Assembly: GCA_033239525.1 (NCBI GenBank)
Contig: BSYO01000004.1
Span: 28,868,037-28,932,036 of the forward strand
Length of the DNA: 64,000 nt
Origin: Nepenthes gracilis
Taxonomy: Eukaryota; Streptophyta; Magnoliopsida; Caryophyllales; Nepenthaceae
Reading direction: 5' to 3'
Under the pieces are notes generated by a model. That model ran no database searches. It was not told where the DNA came from and worked only from the letters and a program-made list of their open reading frames with translations. Position 1 is the stretch's first letter. Each line of letters begins with the position of its first letter. The position numbers were made by a program, and so were the translations under genes. Below, in pieces: positions 47,101 to 57,410 of the stretch.

Positions 47101-48456
47101 TTGCTCCTTCCAAAGAAGAATTCTAATCTAACTACTGGAGTTCCTATCAGCCAACATTACCAAGAGGAGCCACAATTAATCCGGAAGAAGGGCCAAAAAA
47201 AGAGAAATAAATTAAAAAAACCTAGCTTTGGTAGTAATGATAATAAATTTTTAAATGTCATAAATAATTCTCAGATGCACCTTTTGCATAGCCTTTTGTT
47301 TTTCGCTGCAACGGGAGGCAAAACAGAAGCCAATCTCCAAATTAAATGTCCACAACAGAACTGAGCAAATGATGCTAGAACAACAATTGCACCACTCTCA
47401 ATCCAATCTTTAAAGTAGAACACAACCATTTCATTTTAATGTTGCAAAATCAGGATAGCAAAAGCAAGCATTAGTAAAACTGGGATGATGAAATGTTGCC
47501 AACCAACATGCCAAAAATAAAGGTTACTTTCATACCTTAAAACAACCATTTGTTTTTGAATTCCTAGACCACTCGAGGCCCAACAGCTGACTCGACGTCT
47601 GATAGGAAGCCTTGAGCACATCATCCCCATAAATTTTCCTTGAGGCTGCGAATTCCCAAGAATTCTTCGCCAAATCATAGCAAGGCTCAAATGAAGTGAC
47701 CCCGCCGTGGACGTAAATGTACTTCAATTTACCATTTTTCGATCCTAGAGTGTGGGTCGCGGACACCTTGTTGGCCGAATCCAACACCAGCGTACCCTCC
47801 AGAATCGTCCGGTTGTCAACCCTGCTGTGTATATAGGTCAAATTCAACGGTTTCTCCAAAATCCTAACGCTGTTCATAGACTGAAACCTAACGTCCTGCA
47901 GAATACAACACAAACGCAAATTTCACAGATAACACTGAGGAGTTGCCCGTCGTGAATCGATTATTAAAAGCAAAATTAGAACTTGATGGGAGAAATTTAA
48001 GGGAAAAAATTAAAAAACCGAAACAAAACAAAGTTTGCATTGTTTTCCTACTTACTAGATGATCTTAGGCTCGAAGAGAGGACATAGTTTGTTTTCTACT
48101 TTTTTGTTTGTAGTAGGAAGTCGTAAATAGAAGTAAACAGAAGTATTGAAGGAAAAATCTCCAAGTTAAATTGCGAGGAAAGAGAGAGGGGGTGGGAGTA
48201 GTTGAAGAATAATAGGACTGGTACGGACCTTCTTGGGGACATTGTAGTCGATGATGAAGGAGCCAGGTTTTTCGATGGAAAGGGCGAGGCCGTTCAGGGA
48301 AGGGCCATTGAGGAAGGTGGCATCGGTCATGGAAGCACGGAGCCTGACGTCGCCAGCAGGGACGGAGAGAGTTACGGCGGCCGAAGAGGACGCGGCGGTA
48401 GCCGATGCCGGTTTTCCTGTGTCATACTCGGATCTGCCTTTGAAAGCCGCCTTCAT
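32181..48456 (-). CDS. OEP24: Outer envelope pore protein 24 (OEP24), chloroplast outer membrane channel
   Basis: Three exons: 48456-48229 (76 codons), 47895-47536 (120 codons) and 32261-32181 (26 codons plus TGA). All junctions are phase 0 with GT-AG ends, giving 222 residues, close to the ~213 of known OEP24. Diagnostic blocks are [20 protein letters not shown] and [10 protein letters not shown] in exon 1. Exon 2 has [51 protein letters not shown] and [11 protein letters not shown]. The last exon is [16 protein letters not shown] then [12 protein letters not shown]24 is a beta-barrel, solute-permeable pore of the plastid outer envelope and has no cleaved transit peptide, consistent with the N-terminus seen. 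Compared with the usual N-terminus there is an extra Ala/Ser-rich stretch (residues ~15-28). Intron 2 is about 15.3 kb and filled with retrotransposons, yet the reading frame is intact. Confidence 0.93.
32905..33111 (-). repeat. 3' LTR of the outer element (partial)
   Basis: It aligns with 46,590-46,826: TTGCTGCTGATGTTGCTG tract, AAACTCCAACTAAGTTTACTACTAGCTATCACCACTGAATC-like order, and the end TATATACCTATATTAACA. Homology fades left of about 32,905. Confidence 0.6.
33365..33962 (-). repeat. 3' LTR of the middle element
   Basis: It aligns with 44,990-45,586 end to end. Shared blocks include CCCCCTTTTATAGT (TATA region), CCATCCACCTC, CTCCACTATCTTCCTTATTCT and CTGAAGTTGTACAAATAT. Confidence 0.85.
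33963..35640 (-). pseudogene. Integrase, chromodomain and RNase H tail of the middle element
   Basis: In coding order: [20 protein letters not shown] then ITNALSRN (35,600-35,470, end of RNase H); the integrase zinc-finger region [20 protein letters not shown] with [12 protein letters not shown] (about 35,220-35,108); a degraded integrase core (about 35,100-34,640); [16 protein letters not shown] and [14 protein letters not shown] (integrase C-terminus); and a chromodomain [12 protein letters not shown] with EYLVRWKG (about 34,160-34,080). Stops and frameshifts interrupt the trail. Confidence 0.85.
35690..36127 (-). pseudogene. Gag C-terminal half of the middle element
   Basis: The minus strand reads a capsid-like [19 protein letters not shown] near 36,122, then [17 protein letters not shown] and a basic [19 protein letters not shown] linker. 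Frames are shifted. Its upstream half is at 44,329-44,880, on the other side of the inserted element, and the readings join across the CATCC target site. It runs, after a deletion, into RNase H. Confidence 0.8.
36128..38486 (+). repeat. 5' LTR of the LARD-like element
   Basis: Paired with 42,029-44,328. It has a GC-rich U3 with repeated GCGCTCGAG-like words, TATAAAAG at 36,459-36,466, then a purine-rich leader and a long AT-rich remainder. Confidence 0.9.
36459..36466 (+). promoter_or_regulatory. TATA box in the LARD-like 5' LTR
   Basis: TATAAAAG after GCCCCGATGGG, conserved at 42,357-42,364 in the 3' LTR. Confidence 0.65.
38489..38500 (+). other. Primer-binding site of the LARD-like element
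   Basis: TGGTATCAGAGC, complementary to the 3' end of initiator-Met tRNA, two bases after the 5' LTR. Confidence 0.92.
38501..42014 (+). other. Non-coding interior of the LARD-like element
   Basis: About 3.5 kb with no recognisable gag, protease, RT, RNase H or integrase. Two similar segments near 41,040-41,115 and 41,190-41,260 (both with TTCRGGTT-like, GGCTCATCGGTGTGCCAACGAGATC-like order) indicate a small internal duplication. Confidence 0.7.
42015..42028 (+). other. Polypurine tract of the LARD-like element
   Basis: GTAAGTGGGGGAAAG lies immediately before TGTGAGATCCCG, the 3' LTR start. Confidence 0.75.
42029..44328 (+). repeat. 3' LTR of the LARD-like element
   Basis: It starts TGTGAGATCCCGATCC and ends CCGTCACA, followed by the target duplication CATCC. 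TATAAAAG is at 42,357-42,364. It is 59 bp shorter than the 5' copy, largely because of a deletion near 43,458. Confidence 0.92.
44329..44880 (-). pseudogene. Gag N-terminal half of the middle element
   Basis: The minus strand reads [20 protein letters not shown] (44,840-44,750), then [20 protein letters not shown] and [20 protein letters not shown], typical capsid start of chromovirus gag, ending near the CATCC insertion site. It is the first half of the gag continued at 36,122. Confidence 0.8.
44990..45586 (-). repeat. 5' LTR of the middle element
   Basis: It starts TGTCATAGAATGACAC on the plus strand next to the primer site. It pairs with 33,365-33,962; in about 135 bases I count 20-25 differences, clearly more than between the LARD-like LTRs. 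Confidence 0.85.
45587..46265 (-). other. Interior of the outer element, 5' side
   Basis: Minus-strand frames at 45,469-45,807 and 46,042-46,311 have no motif that I recognise. By position this should be the leader and gag region of the outer element. Confidence 0.4.
46280..46826 (-). repeat. 5' LTR of the outer element
   Basis: TG...CA ends are at 46,280 and 46,826, with the primer site directly outside on the internal side. It contains a CTG/GTTGCTG-rich tract (about 46,630-46,720). Confidence 0.65.
46827..47535. other. OEP24 intron 2, part nearest exon 2
   Basis: No coding or repeat boundary is recognised. This is the likely original intron sequence upstream of the retrotransposon nest. 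Confidence 0.5.
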
Positions 48457-48984
48457 CTCTTGGCTTCACCAATATTACGATAATTTTAAGCGGCGGAATG
48501 ATCGACGGCGTTGCCAATTGACAAGAAGAATTAAGACGTCGCAGCCAACAATGGGGAGAGGGTTGGATATTAGCCGGTCGGGAACGAGAGCTAGGCCCAA
48601 ACGTCCCTCGTTCCTAATATCATATTTGGATAAAATATTATTTTAACAAATACTAATAGTCAACTGTGAGTAATTTTTCCCATAAGTAAAAATGAATTAA
48701 TAAATGGGAAGACTTAAAAAATAGAAATTATGGAGGGAGCACGGAAAATATAAATTTTAAAAGATTATTTTTATTGATACGTTCTGAATTTAAATTACTG
48801 GCGGATTACAGTGTACTTGATTTTTGGATGAATTGAAGTGGGCCTTATCTTTGTATTTTTCAGTCTAGATTTTGTACACTATAATCCAAAGTAAGAGGTC
48901 AAATGATTGACAGAACTCACTTTTTAATTTATTTTTTAACGCCCAAGTTAGTAAATTTTCTCATAAAGTAAAAGATGCAGAAAT
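48457..48984. other. OEP24 5' flank
   Basis: The first ~150 bases upstream of the ATG are GC-richer and expected to hold the 5' UTR and promoter of OEP24. Frames on the plus strand at 48,202-48,646 are antisense to exon 1. No TATA box could be placed with confidence. Confidence 0.45.
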
Positions 48985-49720
48985 AAAGAGGCATGAGTAA
49001 TGATGCAAGAGAGTAGGTTTTTGAATCTTACTTGAAGATTACGCTCGATGTGGAGCGGCTTTGTAGTGGTGCACTCATGGGGAGGGGCTTTGATGTCAAA
49101 AGGGTTGAGGATTATGAAAAAATTTTAGGGAGGTTTTACTGACAAAGTGTAGTCTCTTTAGAGCTCTTAGAAATAGCGTTTTGTAGGCTTATTTGAGTGG
49201 AAACATAAGCGTTTGAGGGCTAGAATTAGCATAAATGTGGGCGTGCCCTTAGACTCTACCTTAAGGGTCTTTTATAGGCTCTAACTAGTTCAACCTTGTT
49301 TGGGAACCAAAGTTGACTGCTAGCTAGCCTGTACAGATTTGGTAGGCTAGTAAGGGATTATGGGTGTCGGTTAAGGTATTTGTGAATAATTAAGGAGATT
49401 TCTTCCCTCATTAAAGAGATGCTATACACAGTGGATATTGGGGCCGTTATTATGAAAGATTTGGTGAGTTAAAAATTATCATTTTTGGAGAGATCGTGAT
49501 TCGGGGCAATATTCGTGATGCTCACTGTTTAAGGCAAGTGATCTTCAATGTCCTGAGAGAGCACTGTGAGCTACCTAAATTGGGCTGTGTTGACAGGCCG
49601 ATTGGGGCACTATTTGGGTCAACATAACGTTGACCGGCCTCTGGGCCAATGGACTGAATGTCTTTTGGGCTTGCCGTTGAGTCTGTAGATCTCTGCACTA
49701 GGACAACCCATTTATACCAT
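48985..49720 (-). repeat. Possible LTR relic
   Basis: On the minus strand GCCTATAAAAGACC (about 49,266-49,279) could be a TATA box. The region is GC-richer than its surroundings, with repeated GTTGAC and GGCC words near 49,590-49,660. Ends and target duplication are not visible, so this is tentative. Confidence 0.3.
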
Positions 49721-52700
49721 CCCCATCACTAATAATAATTAATTTAATTTAATTAATAAATTTTAAAAATTAATTGAGGTTTTGATTATAAATTAAGTTT
49801 CAAACTAAAATAATTTAAGTTAAGTAGCATTTGACATGTATTTGACCTACATATAAATATATTTTAAGTAGAATATCTTAATCAAATGTACACTTTAGTG
49901 ATAGACATGCATGTTTAAATCATAATGTTAATGCCCAATAAATATCTAATTGGTACTCGCGTACGGTATGAATTTTATCTCATCGAGATAATTCTAAATA
50001 CAATCCCAAAACCAAAACCAAACCAAAACAAAGCTGAAAAATGCCCCAAACAAAGCATAAGAAAAAAAAAAGGCAATAAAAGTAAAACATCAAAAGAAAC
50101 TTGGAACTAGCATGAAAGTACAAATAATCCTTTAGTGAATAAATGATAATGGAAAACTAAGAAATCTGATAAAGTATATGTGATTGTTCAGATAATGAAA
50201 ATTTCAAAGAGATAATCTGAGTGATGATGACTAAAAAGATAATTATTACCATTGTAGACAGGTTTGTGAGAGTTATTTGTTAAAGACGGTTCAATTTTTA
50301 TCCTCGAAAGGTGGTAGATTGATGTCATAAGGGAGAGCCTACAAATTATCGATCATGCATGAGAACCTCTCCACTTCATGGTAGTCCAATTGATATTATC
50401 ATTCCAACAAGAATAATATACAAATGTTTTTCCAAAACAATTATTATTAGAGTCCACCCGTTCTAATTTTTTATAAAATAACCATAATCTATCTGAATAT
50501 GACATTGACTTCTAAAATAATAGTATAATAATGCTCTTATATGACATAATTATAATGTCTACATAATAAGTTTCTCAAATGCATTAAATGTAAACTTAAA
50601 TGTCAAGTATGAAAGTCCTCTAACCGGGACATAGCTTGCCACAATTTTATAAAATTTGAACATTGGCTATTAATATAATTAAAGTGCTTAAATGAAAATA
50701 CCTAAGCATCAAAGGCTTCAAAATTCCTCAACCTCTAGTCTTAACGCTGCTAACACAACTTCCTATTAGTCTTACTCATGCCTATACTAATCCAAAATAA
50801 AATAAAATGAATGAGTCAAATATTTAATAAATAAAATATATCTAATAAATGAAACAATAGCTATAGTGGTATTGGGAACTCCATGTCAGGTTATAATTAC
50901 ATGAGATTGTAATATGCAACATATAATCATAACAATTAGTTCCCAATAAATAAGGGCTCAAATGCAAGTTATAATATAATATCATGAATAATAAAATCCC
51001 AACAGAACATCTATTAAATGGATTTCATTGAATCCCATAATCATCAGCACTATGAATTTCTCACAATTTCAACACAAAAGAGATCTCAGTACTCATTATG
51101 TTATTAGAGAAATTTTTTCGAATCTTATTCTACCAATGTGAATTAAATGTCAATACATTTATACTTTGTCAATTAGGTAAGTCATACGAAATTACTTGAC
51201 GTTCACAATTTGACATGTTACCACCATTGCTACTCCAAGTCCCCTCCCTACCACACCAAACATTAGTTTACCAAGAGGATCTCCATCCAGATGGCCTATC
51301 CCTGCCACAATCCCGATGCCCCCTCGTCGGCATCTCACGATATCAATCTACAATAGTTATATAGTTATAAGAATATTTTCTCAATATGAATAGACTTTAA
51401 ATCTCTAGATATAGTCGGTATTAAATAAATACAGACTACTTTAAAATTCTATAGATTGTAATTCACTTTGATACTTTAATATTTTTATATATATTTTTTA
51501 TTTGTTCATAAATATAAACATAGTAATAAATGATACAATAATCAAATCAAATATAAAATAAGAGCTAAATAATCATATCAATGCAAGTAAAATTGATAGA
51601 TATTGCAATTTCACAATTACAATCAAGTCATATACCGTAATCTATTCAACCCTTCTTTTTTGTTCTCTTAAAATTACCTCCTAAATGTATTATTTAGTGT
51701 TCAAACAACAAAATTCACCTCTCAACCACTCGGCCACATCTGTTGTACCATGGCACACTCTTAGATTCCTAGGATACACCATAACCTTTTTGTGTATGCA
51801 TTTAATGCATTTTAATTTATCCAAATCACATGAAATTCTGTCTCACCATTTAGCCAACCCAAATTTCAGTTCTTCTACCATTCGTTCACCATGGATCTAA
51901 GGTCACCATTGATGCCAAGCTTAGAAATTACACCAAGTATCACAATTATTAATAATTTTTAGAACCTAAGCAAAAATTACCATTTTACCCATCTCCCCAT
52001 CACATGATCCATCCAGGATATTCTACGAAAATAGAAATATTTATTTCTATTACTAGATATGATACATCAAGTAAATAACTTTCAGATTTATAAAAGAAAT
52101 ATTTAAAAATAACAATTTCACCCCTTACCCCATTACACGGCTAGGGATGCCCCAAAAATTTTGTTATGTTATCTTCTATTGCTTAGCGTGATATATCATA
52201 ATATATACCAAAGTGTAAACTATAATATTAGATTTGCACAATGAACTTAACATTTGATAGATCTACTTTGCATTACCATAAACTCCATAGTTTTTATGGT
52301 GTATTTTAACTACAATACTAACAAATCAAAATTTGGTATAGCATGCAAGATTCTCATGTTCCTTTGAACAATCTTCAATTCACGTAAGTAATTTCATTCT
52401 ACTTCAAAAAATTCTAGATTCCTTCTTGAAAATGCAAGATCTACAACAAGCTCCATGATATAATCTAGAATCCTTGTCACATGGCTGAACCATATAACCT
52501 TTTTCCTCCATCAAAACTCATTGAAAGGTGACATGTTCTGCATTTCAAATACTCCCTAGAAGGATCACGATTCTTGAAGGAATGATAAGATTTACTTATT
52601 TGGATATTTGGATTCCTTTCTTCCTTCTTCGTCTTGCTTATGCTCAGTCGCCAAGACTTCTCTCTTTCCTCCTCCAAATACACTCAAGTAAATGAGTGGC

Positions 52701-53499
52701 AACCTCCTACTGTAACCCCTCATAATAATAGGAATCAAACATTAGTTTAGGCCATATATATCCACCCTTTCCTCAATGTCTCTGCCACATAATGGTTTGT
52801 AACCCCTTTTCAGTTTATTCCCCTATTAGTTATATTTAACTCTATTCATTAACTTGAAGGCATCATATGTTCCTTCTTATCCTAGTGTAACCGGTCACCT
52901 TAATGCATGTATGAGCCTCCTTGCACCACATGGCTCACCCAAATCTTACTAGATAAGCAACACTTAGTTTTAACATTCCCACAAAGCCAACCATACCTTC
53001 CAATTTGTAACCTTCCTTTGCATAATTACCTCATTTGCCACATAGAATCCTATGTTGCCTCACAAGTCACATTAGCCGGACTCAACACCCAAAAATTAGG
53101 GTTTCCATCTTCCTAATAAATTATCTTCACATTTAAATAATTAGGGGAACTAGAGTTATATCTTTATACCCTTGATCACATGGCCCCACTGGCACCATAT
53201 GAGGGTTTTCACTTAATAAATTTAGCACCACAAGTGACCAAAATAACTTCCTGTATCGTCCAATCTCATCTCCCACTAGCATTTCATTTACATCATTAAA
53301 TGAAGACTCTTAACACAATTAATTATTCTTATAGAAATCGGCCATCATTATTTTTATATTGAATAATATTTAACTCAATATTTTCTAAATTAACATAAAG
53401 CTACCAAATATGCATATTATAAAAATTATTGTTACTTGCAAATCATCAAAATATTTTAAAATTTTAATTCTAAAATAAAGATAGAATATATAATATTAA
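49721..53499. other. AT-rich, gene-free; probable old LTR fragments
   Basis: No coding. A CCCCTCGTCGGCATCTCACGATATC-like piece (about 51,319-51,343) and TGTAACCCCTCATAATAATA at about 52,712 resemble internal and 5'-terminal parts of Tekay-type LTRs. I cannot connect them into one element. Confidence 0.4.
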
Positions 53500-56400
53500 A
53501 ATTCTGATACAGATGACTAAAAAACACACACAGATGAAAAATTAAGGTCACCAAATCTTAGAATGCGGTCCAATGTACTATAAAGTTGCTGAATATAAAG
53601 TTAATTGCTAGAAGTATGCGAAGAGAAATAGCCCTTAGAGCAAATGAGACAAGTTCAGAGGATGAGCTCTCTACATAGTTGGAAAATCTAATGGGCCTAG
53701 TGGGAAGAAAATCTCTTTGAGTTAGCTGCCCAAGAGAAGCAAATGCCCACATGAACACAAAATGGACTCAATGGTTGAGTGAATGGAAATAATTTTCATG
53801 TAGCACTAAGGGTAGACATTGTGATTTTAACAGTTTATATATAATAGTCTCTAATTCTATTTTTCATAAGCTATGGAATTGATTCTTAAGGGCCAGAATA
53901 AAGAGTTAGGAGAGAGAGGATTCCCTTGATGAGGCCATTTAGCACCATTAAAGAAATCTACCGATTCACCATTAAGATAGAGAAGGAAGGCACGGGTAGT
54001 ATACTGGATGATCCAGTTAATAAACTTAGTTGTAAAATTTCATCACCTAAAGAATTGTGAGCTAGAAGCTCTAATTGTCCGAGCCAAAGGCTTGGTGTAA
54101 GTCAAATTTCAAGATACAACTTAAAGAGCCTTTTAGTGTAATAACCTTGCAATAGCTCATTGACCAAAGAGATGTTTGTTATAAATACTTTTACTAGGAT
54201 AAAGGTCGATTGATATTTACCTAAGATAGAGGAAAGGGTAGTCTTGAGCCTATTCATATTTATCTTACAAATAACTAATAAAGGACATTGCAACAAGAGA
54301 AAGGGTGAAAATAGTGATTTTTCTAGGGGAAATCACCTTGGAAATAAGGCAGATCAAAATTAAGTTAATCTATTTCAAAAGTTTATTATTATTGAAAAAA
54401 ATTTTTGAGATAGCCTCCACGATAAGGTGGCTCATGACCTCTTAGAATTTCTTAAAGAAGGCTATAAGTTGAACCCACGAGGATCAAGACTTTATTATCA
54501 TTGAAATCAAATATAGTATCTTTGATTTCATTTAGGGAAACAAGTAAAGTGAGAGAGTTTCACATATGAAATGGAACTTAACATTGGAGAAATGGCCTCA
54601 CATCATTAGGACCGATAACATTCATGTAAGCATCCATGCCAAGGCAGCGAAAAAAATGTTATAAGACAACATTCTTCACCTCAAGGAGACTATTAGTACA
54701 ATAGCCATCAAGCCTGCAAAAAAAAAAAAAAAAGAAAAGGTTCTATTCCTATTGTGTCTCTCAAGAATAGATCTAAAGAAGAATGTCATACAATGGTTAT
54801 CCCCTTAGAGAGCTTTCTCACTTTGGCCTTTAGCTTGAAAAGGCTTTCCTCAAATTGAAACACCTTCATGTAGATTTTGGAGAACCTACTCACGAATCTA
54901 TAGTCACCATCCAAAGGATTCACCTATAAAGATATTACCAATTGGCTTGGAGACAGCATAAAATATAAAAACACAAAAAAATAAAGCTTACAAGAACCCC
55001 TAATAAAAGAAAGAAACTTAGAATGGTTGGCAATGAAATTGTTAAATCTAAACATATCTCTTCTAAAGGGTGAGAGAGTCAAGGATAATGAATGAGGAGT
55101 AATCAAAGATAATCTAGGGGGAAAGTAAGCTTTAATGCTACCAAAGGAGGCAAGCCACTAGTTATTCATGAGAATCCAATCAACGTTTTAAAATTTTACG
55201 GTTCTCATTATCTATTTTGCTATATTAGTGAAGAAGAAACCTTATTGGCTAAGATCATGAAAATTAAGGTTGATGATATCGGCATTTTAATCTCTCATAA
55301 AGGCCCCATCAATTGTACCCCTACCACTTTAGTATGAGAGGGGATGGAGTTGAAGTCTCGTATGACTATTTAAGTAGTATCTTGGATGTGAGGTTCAAAA
55401 GATTCAAAATTCAAATATCTTTATGTTGAAAAAAGTCATTAGAATCATAAATAAAATGAGATAAAAGTTAACAGATAAGTGGTATGGTTAGTGACCCTAG
55501 AATGCATACCTTATTTCAAATAGCAGATGATTGATAGGTTAATTTTAACGAATTCTAACTCATCCAAATAAGGTCATAGTTACCCAACCAAAAATTTGTT
55601 TCCCAAAGTCAAGAAAGGGAAATGTGAGAGGCAAGGGTCAAGACTTTCCCATCTCTAACCTTGATATTAATAAGACAACAAACTTGAAGACTAAAGATGA
55701 AACAAAACACCTGACTTCCAAATGTTTGAGGCGGACTAGTGAGCCCTCTAATATTTTAACAAATTGTGGATGTCATTTAGCAACCTGATAGTGGTTTAAA
55801 ATATTTTAGGGCCTCTTATAGGTTTAAAAGATTTAAATTCATTTACAAGTTTAAATGATGAGTTACATTTAGGCATAACTTTAATGGCCATTAGAGGGGG
55901 CCACAAGAAGATGCCTTCAGGTCACATGTGATGGGGCAACCCCTAGTAGAGTTGAGAAGTGGTTCGGACAAGGAGTACTAGGATTAGAAAGAGTAAAGAT
56001 GTTAATATCCATGTGAAGATTCTCAAGAGTATCCATCAAATGAGAGTCTGATATACTTCTTTGTAAAGAAGTAGCTCCCATGGGCTTAAAGTCACATTAA
56101 AGGGCCAGATTTATCACATAAGTTTTCATTGGCTGAACGTCACACTGATTGGCTAGAACTCTAAATTGGAAAGAGGTGTGGTGAGTGAAAACCTAAGAAT
56201 TTAGTCAAAGAGGGTATAAGGCTAAGGGTTTTAACGAAACTTTTGGGAGGGATAAAAGAGAAAAGGAAAACTTCATTCTCGCTTGGTAAATCTTTATCCA
56301 TACAACATCGGGATAAACTTCGAGATTACTTTTTTTTTTATCATATTAGCAACAGGAGAGGGAGAACATTTCTCTAACCCATAAAGCTTATATTTGGCTT

Positions 56401-57050
56401 CAGTGGCTGGGATACTTACAACAACTGCAAAATAACTTGCAATCCAGCATCCTCCATGGACTATGAATCATATTGGGATCCCAGTCCCTCATATTAGCCT
56501 TGGGAGGAGGGGAACACTTTTCCAACATTGGCAATTTACAATTTGCAACAACATGACCAAATAATTTAATAACAGTTACAATTGAAGACTTTTTAATTAA
56601 TTTAGATTTTTCCATAAAGTCTCCTTATCGAAGCAATTGAAAAGGTTAAATTGATTAGGGGCTTCAATCTCCGCACAACTTTCACAAAGCCCATCTGATT
56701 CATATTTTGGTAGGTCTATCCGCTAAAAAGAAAATTTCCAATGACACTAGTTATATAGTTTAAGTTAACAAAGATCAAAACTTTTAAAGAGATGTTGTAC
56801 AAATTAACCTAAAGGGGGCCTAATTAGACACATTTTTTGAGAGATTTATGTTTGGCTTCCATATTAAAAGAAAGATAAATTGATCAGTAATGATACAGAG
56901 AGTAAAATAAAAATTATCATTATACCATTTTTGCTAGAATTAGAAGAAAAAAAAAAGCCATTGGATTCAACCAAATCCCTAACCATTCTAAATTGACTCC
57001 GAATATGTTTGGGTAGCTGATCTACCACTGAAAGCAACTTTTTTATCTAG
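53500..57050 (-). pseudogene. LINE (L1-type) relic
   Basis: The minus strand carries, from high to low coordinates, ORF1-like scraps at about 56,800-56,400 (PTKNMNQMGFVKV, and LFGHVVANCKLP which resembles a CCHC knuckle missing Cys). Reverse transcriptase pieces follow at about 54,420-53,900: SCCNVLY, then NRLKTTLSSILGKYQSTFIL, then LNGESVDFF with a degraded HQGNPLSP. The zone between, 54,450-56,390, should be the endonuclease and RT N-terminus but is too decayed to show motifs. Stops and frameshifts are everywhere. The poly(A) end and target duplication are not identifiable. Confidence 0.65.
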
Positions 57051-57155
57051 AAGTAATTTATCATGGAAGCTTTCATTTTGTCTTGAAAATGCTTTTACAT
57101 TAAATAAACAATAAATAAATAAATAAATAGAAAATAAAAAGGCAATTACATTTTA

Positions 57156-57410
57156 ATGAGCGTCAAATTAATAAAAATGGCAAGCGCACGAACTTTCGGC
57201 TTTCGCAGCCGGCTGCCGGCTGCTAAACAGCGTTTAGGTGTTACCGTTCCCGCCAAATACTTGGCGCGAGATTTTTCCCCAGCCCTTTTCGTCCCTCTTC
57301 CCGCACCATTGGAGAGACCTCTTCCTCCCGCCCATACTTTCTCTTTCTCTGGATCAGAGGCTTCAATCTCACTCCAGCTAAACGCATCATCAGCTAAACT
57401 TCACAGGTAC
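57156..57410 (+). other. Candidate 5' UTR exon of the gene at 62.9 kb
   Basis: A GC-rich island stands out from AT-rich surroundings and ends CTTCACAG|GTACC at 57,410/57,411, a good donor. The acceptor TTATTTGTGCAG at about 62,800, shortly before the ATG at 62,868, could accept it. The in-frame ORF here (from 57,156) has no recognised domain and need not be translated. This pairing is inferred. Confidence 0.4.

Noticed and set aside
48202..48646. Plus-strand ORFs of 93 and 131 codons
   Set aside because: Antisense to OEP24 exon 1 and its 5' flank; no independent motif.
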